Positions 57,563 to 64,000 of a stretch of DNA of 64,000 nucleotides are shown in pieces (position 1 is the stretch's first letter; each line of letters starts with the position of its first letter). The notes under the pieces were generated by a model, which was not told where the DNA came from, did not search any database, and saw only the letters and a list, made by a program, of their open reading frames with translations. A program made the position numbers and the translations under genes. This DNA is from Branchiostoma floridae (Eukaryota > Chordata > Leptocardii > Amphioxiformes > Branchiostomatidae), in contig NC_049989.1 of assembly GCF_000003815.2 (NCBI RefSeq), positions 16,466,522-16,530,521 on the forward strand, read 5' to 3'.

Positions 57563-60500
57563 ATGCCTTTACTGAAGTCGCCGCCGACCCTCCAAACATC
57601 GTGCCTGGACGTGGTGTGTAGACTGCCCCAGGAGGAGTGGGACAGACCACACATCGCCACATGGCTTCCTAAGATCACCAGCGAGAAGCAGCCACATGCA
57701 CAACCTCTGTAAGGCCTGTTTCTTCTACTGCCAAAATTTCATTCTTCAAAGAAAAAAACACACTGGGTGTAATTCTCTAAGCTGTAGATTTAGGCTTGGG
57801 TCACATTTCCAAACCTGGGCCCGGTAGGGCAGATTTCTGGAGCAAAAAGAATGATATGAAAGACATCAAAATACACAAAATGTCAAAATAAGATTCATGG
57901 GCGTGATTTGTGTATATTTCTAGGCATACCTTTCAAATTTTCGTTTCTTGACACAACCCCGGTTTTGAAATGTGACCTAAGCCTTAGGGGTTTTCCAGTT
58001 TCTCAGAAAAGTGCATTACAGACCAAACTCCATGCACACCTTTAATACAAGGCTGCAGGCTACCCAACCCTAGCCTGGTTGGGTAGCCTGCCCAGCTGCA
58101 GGGCCCAGCCTTTTCCGTAAACCCTTAGATTTAGCGAGCGACAAAGATGTCTTGTGATGTTGTCAAGGTTTCCCTGATTCCATAGATTTAGCAAGTTATA
58201 AAGATGACATCTGGTGCGTTGTCGAGTTTATAATTTATGTTGCAGGTGCAAATTTGTATCAGGATTTGCTTGATCACCTGGTTGAGACGAAGCAGCTGCA
58301 AGCCTGGCACCTGGAGCATGTGGCACACGAGAGTCTGAAGACTCTGCGGCTGAAATCTTGTTCCAAAGTCCTTGATGTTGACTCTGTGAAACTCATCTCG
58401 ATGAGATGTCCTGTAAGTTTTGTTTATATACATAAAGACACACACACACACACACGCATTTGTTTGTTTGTTGTTTTGGCATCCGTCTGTCTCGGAAGAC
58501 AATGGTAGGCAGACAGGGTGGGTTTAAGGCGACCCGTCTGCCTGGCCTGCACTTTTTAAGGTGAAGGAGGGGTGTGCACTTCCTTCTCCACCACCCCCTC
58601 GTCCACTGGCGCACTAAGTCCTACAGGGGCAATTGTTTGCAACGTGTAAGACGGCCCCAGCAGATGCAGGTTTGTTATTTGGAGTTTCCGTCTCCTAGGA
58701 GGACTTCCGACCAAGGATGTAAGGGGTTCCTCCTACCCCTGACGACACACACGCATATATATATACTAAAAATGTAGTATATAAAAGCGTATGCACCGGG
58801 TTTGAATGTAAGTTCATCAGTGACGGTACTCAACAGTATGTTACAATTCTAAGACTTTATATCCGTGCACGAAATAAAGCGCTTACCAACAAGCTTTCGA
58901 TCAGTCCTCTGATCCTTCTCAAGTTTAAATGACCCAACACCTAAGTCACACATAAGGAACGGAAGTGTGACGACAGCAAGGGTCAAAGGTGCTTGGCAGT
59001 CGGTTTCGGCCCCCGTCTTGGTAATTCTGTTCGGAATCAACTATCCTTTATATCCATGCATTTTTTTTGCACGGATATGAAGTCTTAAAATTGTAACATG
59101 ATATACCAGCATTCTTAAGAAACAGATGATAATTGTTGCACTGTTTTTATTGGTAATATATATACATGATATATGTATATGATACATTCTTTTCTTCTAC
59201 CTTTGGGGCTGTATAAGCCCTTTCACAGAGGTCAGAACGCATGTGTAACGACATGAATTCTAGGTAATATGTCAAAGGGTAAGGTGCCAAAATTGTAAAC
59301 AGTCCTTGTCTCGACCATTGTTTCGAAGTGCATAGCAATGTCCAGACGGGTTTTGTTTTCAATTTCGGGGCCTTGCCCTTTGACATATTACCCAGAATTC
59401 CTGTCGCCGCACATGCGTTCTAACCTTTGTGAAATAGTTTATTGTAAACACTGCATTACCTTGCATGCAACTATTTTTTGTTTGGGACTGCATATGTAAG
59501 CAGCGACACCTACATTTGCATAGCTGCAGTGCAGTGTGAACAAGTCAGTATTGCCCTGAGGAAGGTGACAGACGATCACCAAAATGTTGGTTGAATAAAA
59601 CAAAGAATCTTGATAAAACTATTCTCAGAAGTTTTATATGTGTTCTGATTTTTTTTTTCATTTGCAGAACTTGGAAGAAGTTTCATTGTTCAAGTGCAAA
59701 AAACTACCAGTTCAGAGTATTCAGCTGATGGTTGGCAATCTTGCACATCTGAGGGTGCTGAACATTAATTGTACCACTGCCGACGACACCACCATGAAGA
59801 CTCTGGCCCGTGGATGTCCCGAACTCGAAGAACTGGGAATAATGAATACCAATGTCACAGACGTTGGCTTGTTTGAGCTGTGTGGTTTGGGGGAATCTGG
59901 GGAGGGGTGTAAGAAGCTTGCTGTACTGCAGATGTATGATTTAGCCAAAGTCACCCTCTTTGGTGTGTCCTATGTGATCAGAGCCTTGAAAGAGCTGAGA
60001 AAAGTGACTACTGAGCACAACATAGGGCTTGCCGTGTACGGCATTTATCAGGAATGCCTTCTACACAATCTTCCATTGCTCCCTCTCAAACTAGACTTAG
60101 TCAGCTTCTCATCATCGACTGCCGAACAATCATCGGGGGTGAAAACATTCACGCCCGCACCTGCCTCGTACATCAAGGGTCTGATATTATGTCCCAATCT
60201 GAAAGTTCTTGTGCTTAATGCAGAGATGTTGGCAGACATGGATGAAGAGATTCTGCTTGGTCTTTCCAAACTGACTCGTTTGGCAGTTGCAGACTCCTAC
60301 CCGGAGCTTGACGACGGCACATTCCATCGAGACGTCCTCCCTTTCTTGAGTAAAGTTGGCGCTAAGTTAACGTTGGATTGGGCAACGCTTGTTGGTTTCT
60401 CGGATCTTGACATGCTCGCTGTCTCAGCCCACTGCCCTAAGGTGCAGAACTTAGTCTTTCAGAGTGTGCAGGGCATTGCTCGAATGCCAGACTGGCAGGT

Positions 60501-60963
60501 AGAGGACTCTGCTTTCCAAAACATTAACAGCTTTTACCTCGACATCCTTGTCGACGACGTGCCACAGGAATCCCTTCGGTACCAGCTGGAGAGAGTGTTG
60601 AAAAACGCGCCCAAGTTGAAACACCTGCACCTGGAGTATGTGCACTGCTTCACGGATGACTTCATGTCCGACGTGATGAAGTGTAACAAGCTTGAGTTTC
60701 TCGAGAATTTGGAGCTGATCGAGTGTCATGGCGTCACACGGAAAACCATCGAGGCCTTGCTGAGCACAGCACACAACCTCGGCGTAGTGGCTGTGCACAA
60801 TTGTGACCAACTGAAGCAGGCAGACCTAGACTACCTGACTGAGCTGGCAGCTATGCAAAATATCGACTTGTGTGTGGTAGACAAATTTGATAAAGAGTAT
60901 GAAGCAAATAATAATAATAGAGAAGAACAGTTAGAAGAAGAACTGGAAGTATCAGTAGATTAG
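57563..60963 (+). CDS. Leucine-rich repeat protein (RNI/AMN1-like), copy B
   Basis: Exons 57563-57708 (ATG), 58246-58412 and 59668-60963 (TAG), paralogous to copy A exon by exon (MPLLKSPPTLQTSCLDVV; ANLYQDLLDHLVETKQLQAW; CPELEELGIMNTNVTDVGLF). The last exon alone encodes 431 residues with cysteine-type LRRs and an acidic, Asn-rich tail (NNNNREEQLEEELEVSVD). Oddity: exon 1 as read to its only good donor (57709) leaves two bases, whereas exon 2 needs one, so the simple join is out of frame. A small missed exon, an internal start in exon 2, or a base error could explain this. Exon 1 is preceded by an AG at 57558, implying a 5' UTR intron. Role inferred as for copy A. Confidence 0.82.
57789..57987. 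repeat. Palindromic element X, copy 3
   Basis: TTAGGCTTGGGTCACATTTC and TGAAATGTGACCTAAGCCTT ends. It starts about 80 bp into LRR-B intron 1. Confidence 0.85.
58884..59035. repeat. ACCAACAAGCTTTCG dispersed repeat, copy 3
   Basis: CTTACCAACAAGCTTTCGAT, GGAAGTGTGACGACAGCAAG and TCGGTTTCGGCCCCCGTCTT match 24765-24900 and 37828-37965. LRR-B intron 2. Confidence 0.8.
59214..59436. repeat. CGACAGGAATTCTAGGT palindromic element, best copy
   Basis: Left arm CCCTTTCACAGAGGTCAGAA, then ATTCTAGGTAATATGTCAAA. Right arm TTTGACATATTACCCAGAAT, then GCGTTCTAACCTTTGTGAAA. About 220 bp in LRR-B intron 2, 230 bp before the last exon. Confidence 0.85.
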
Positions 60964-62750
60964 GATCAGAAATTTTTTTTTGAAATTATTTGGAGATCAA
61001 TGTGCCTCATTTGTGGAATCAGTTTTGAATATCATTAGATGTAAGATTCAAAGATGTAGAGCAAATATTTGGGCTTCTAAGAGAAAAAAAAGACTTTTCC
61101 ATTGTCAGGCAAAATACAAAGTATGTGTCCAAGAGCTAGGATTAGATGTCCCAAGAGGATTTCTGACTGAGAGGGGTCCATACAGGTAATTCAGGGGAAA
61201 TTATCACAGATTGTATATTCCTATACAATGGACCAAGGATATATTTTTCTGTATTTTTTTTTTCAAATGAAACAAACTGAATTTCTTACCTCTATTCCCA
61301 GCTGTGTTAATGTCAGCTGAATGCACCACATTTAATAGCAGAATATTATAAGAGATATGAAAAATATACTTATAATGGATTTACTCAAAATCAGGCAATA
61401 GAATGAGAAGGTACTGCAGATATTTGAATTGTGCTTGTAACTAGTCTTACACAATACTTCTAGAAATATGCTGCTGTGAATGCTATGTTTATTTCTGTAT
61501 TGTTTACTAATTATATATTCCTAAAATTTTCATAAGCATAGTGATGACTAGTACATGAGGTATGATATGATTATGGTAAAAAACTGTCACGAAGAATGTA
61601 ATTAATGATTATCATATTAGATACAGAAAAATAAATTACCACAGTCAATGAACCCATATTTTATTGATATCATTCTACGCGTCAAGTCTATTTGATCTCG
61701 TAGGCAAAGCTCAGTGTTCAACGAAATATTTCCGCTAGGTGGCGTTTTTAACAACTGAATGCATTACTGAAGAAGCAACCGCACCAATCAGAATAACTTA
61801 ACAAGCGTTCATGTCCTTGTGTAGTTTTATTTCATTCAATTTTAAGCAAAAATATACATGTGTCCCGGCCCTTAGATATCAAAACAGACTTCTTCCCATT
61901 GCAATCGGCTTGAAATTTGATATTGTCTCATACCATTCGTGATTGACTTTATTTCAAGATTGTATTTATGTAAACATAAACTTTTCTGTCATAACATTGA
62001 ACATTTAGCGTATTCAAAACATGAAGCCTAGCAATAATTAGCTCTTGTCAGTTCACTGTTATTACAGGGTCGCGATAGCCTGTATTGGCTTTGCTGGCAT
62101 CCATGAGCTCCGCCATGTTGAATTTTGACGTCATCAGTGACTAATGGCCTGTCTTGCTTTCAGTGATTCGAATTTTGAAACAGCGGACATATGATTGTAG
62201 TGATGTTAGTCTGTTTGAGACCAAAGGACCTGTTGGTAACTGTAGATCCCGGAAGCAAGTATCTGTATCTGATTCGACTGCAGAAGGGGGTGATATTTTC
62301 CAATAGATAATGTATCAATGGATCAGTCGACCTTTTATGGAACTCCACTTGTGGCGAATCATACCACGTGTGTTTGTAAAACAATATGACACTCACTAAA
62401 CCCATGCAGACCCTACCCATGTATTCCCTATACGCATCTATTAGACACTTCTTTTATCGTAACTATTTTCGGCATAAGAGAGGGGCGCTAAGCACATCAA
62501 GAAGGTCAATTGTACACAAAATAACAAGACGTATTTTGTTGGACGTATTAAGTCAGGCGTTGTCAGGCACATTGTCTTCAGCCATAGACTGAGATTGACT
62601 AATTTGATTAGAGGGTACTTGGGGAGTTTGTAGAAGACTAAATTCTTTTTTGTTGCGCGTGGGGCTAAAGGGTACTTTATCGTATAATGTTACGTAGCAA
62701 ACATTTGTCACTTCCTACAATTAATATCTATCGGAAAATAACAGTCCCGC
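60964..62750 (+). other. LRR-B 3' UTR and AT-rich flank
   Basis: No supported coding exon beyond the TAG. AATAAA at 61630-61635 is a candidate polyadenylation signal about 670 bp after the stop. Sequence after 61700 is unremarkable. Confidence 0.5.
61630..61635 (+). promoter_or_regulatory. Candidate polyadenylation signal AATAAA (LRR-B)
   Basis: Canonical hexamer in an AT-rich context. Other near-matches exist, so this is a weak call. Confidence 0.4.
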
Positions 62751-62775
62751 CTGCAGTGGAATACACCTTTGCCAC

Positions 62776-63465
62776 ACCAGCTTCTGTAGCTGTATAGCCT
62801 GTGCCTTTCAGTGTAACACACAAGCTTCTGTAGCTGAATAGCCTACGCCTTTCAGTGTAACACACAAGCTTCTGTAGCTGAATAGCCTGCGCTCTTCAGT
62901 GTAACACTCAAGCTTCTCTAGCTGAATAGCCTACGCCTTTCAGTGTAACACACAAGCTTCTGTAGCTGTATGGCCTACGCCTTTCAGTGTAACACACAAG
63001 CTTCTGTAGCTGAATAGCCTACGCCTTTCAGTGTAACACACAAGCTTCTGTAGCTGTATGGCCTGCGTCTTTCAGTGTAATTCACAAGCTTCTGTAGCTG
63101 AATAGCCTGCGTCTTTCAGTGTAACTCGCCAGCTTCTATATCTGTATAACGTGCGCATTTCATCTTCTGTAGCTGTATGGTCTGCGCTCTTCAGTGTAAC
63201 TCACAAGCTTCTGTAGCTGAATAGCCTGCGTCTTTCAGTGTAACTCGCCAGCTTCTATATCTGTATAACGTGCGCATTTCATCTTCTGTAGCTGTATGGC
63301 CTGCGTCTTTCAGTGTAACACACAAGCTTCTGTAGCTGAATAGCCTGCGTCTTTCAGTGTAACACACAAGCTTATATAGCTGTATAACCTACGCCTTTCA
63401 TTGTAACACACAAGCTTCTGTATCTGTATAGCCTACGCCTTTCAGTGTAATTTACAAGCTTCTGT
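62776..63465. repeat. 44-bp satellite array with higher-order repeat
   Basis: About 16 units of AGCTTCTGTAGCTGAATAGC+CTACGCCTTTCAGTGTAACACACA. A variant block of about 118 bp containing CAGCTTCTATATCTGTATAA and CGTGCGCATTTCATCTTC occurs twice (about 63087-63185 and 63205-63300). A stray unit at about 63827-63865 lies beyond the LINE fragment. Confidence 0.92.
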
Positions 63466-63797
63466 ATATATGGATTGTTCTCGATATAATGATAAACGCA
63501 CAGAGCTGTTCACATTACTTTCCGCTTGTTCTAAAGAATTTGCTACTCTCTGTTCGACAGATAAATTCAACTACATTCTGGGAGGCGATAACCCTCACTG
63601 TGTACAAGTAGGCAAATATATCCACGAATGTTTATACCGTAGAACTAATAGTGTTAATGACATGCTAGACCCTATATGTTGATTTAATCATACCTATAGA
63701 TATCCATATATGTGTGTTTAGTTGTACTGTAAGTAGTTGTTATACATGTAGACCTTACGAAAGTCGCTGTACTTTTGTCGTGTCAATAAAGATTGTT
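63466..63797 (+). mobile_element. 5'-truncated LINE 3' end inserted in the satellite
   Basis: A 70-codon open tail (CSRYNDKRTELFTLL, KFNYILGGDN, VGKYIHECLYRR, then TGA) resembles the C-terminal end of a non-LTR retrotransposon ORF2. It is followed by a roughly 110-bp 3' UTR ending GTGTCAATAAAGATTG. Satellite units flank it on both sides. The minus-strand relative is at 1895-2262. Confidence 0.78.
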
Positions 63798-64000
63798 GTT
63801 ATATAGCCAATATAACCGTCCGTCGGCGTAACACACCAGCTTCTGTATCGGTATGACCGATAATGCAGAGAGCATATAGAACTGCCGGTAACATCAGCAT
63901 ATTAGATGTTGCATCAAATATGACCTGGTCTTGTTTCGCAGTTCAACAGAACTAATTGGGTTTCCATGTAGAATTCTGGACAAGCTATGGACAAGCTATA
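63798..64000. other. Window end, one satellite unit then nothing recognised
   Basis: CGTAACACACCAGCTTCTGT at about 63827 is a remnant of the 44-bp satellite. The last 130 bases show no feature. Confidence 0.5.

Noticed and set aside
1-64000. Bacterial or phage-type defence operon
   Set aside because: All recognised genes are intron-rich metazoan families. TIR domains here are part of a spliced eukaryotic gene, not an operon.

Overview
The window is eukaryotic: genes are split into many short exons with GT-AG introns, spaced by long stretches rich in transposon debris, microsatellites and minisatellites. The gene families (a tandem-TIR protein, SLC13 transporters, cysteine-type LRR proteins), together with very dense MITEs and tRNA-derived SINEs, suggest an invertebrate deuterostome, most likely an amphioxus (Branchiostoma). 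That organism call is an inference; no search was run. Two assembly gaps are present (5655-6409 and 21049-21148).

Layout. (1) 1-10262, plus strand: the 3' part of a TIR-domain gene. One TIR is cut by the window start and a second is complete. They are followed by a module with two LCE-H-type motifs, a PQK-rich linker, and a C-terminal CSLM that fits a prenylation (CAAX) box. (2) 15926-29699 and 32168-46416, plus strand: two head-to-tail SLC13-family sodium/dicarboxylate-type cotransporter genes, each of 15 coding exons with matching phases, modelled at 598 and 614 residues. (3) 48910-53043 (minus) and 57563-60963 (plus): a divergent, head-to-head pair of paralogous LRR genes with three coding exons each. 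(4) 60964-64000: intergenic, with a 44-bp satellite and a LINE 3' end.

The most notable signal is not a new gene but a shared kind of exon-edge amplification. In both SLC13 genes the 3' end of coding exon 2 plus its 5' splice site is tandemly duplicated. In the first gene all five donor copies are in the same reading phase with open coding sequence between them. Independently, the minus-strand LRR gene carries about 13 copies of a 71-bp unit made of the end of coding exon 1 plus its splice donor.

The non-coding space is mostly explained by short palindromic elements (at least ten families, several with two or three copies here). It includes elements inserted into other elements, one hAT-like element with an exact 8-bp target duplication, and truncated LINE 3' ends. 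I found no bacterial-style operon, CRISPR array or phage-like system.
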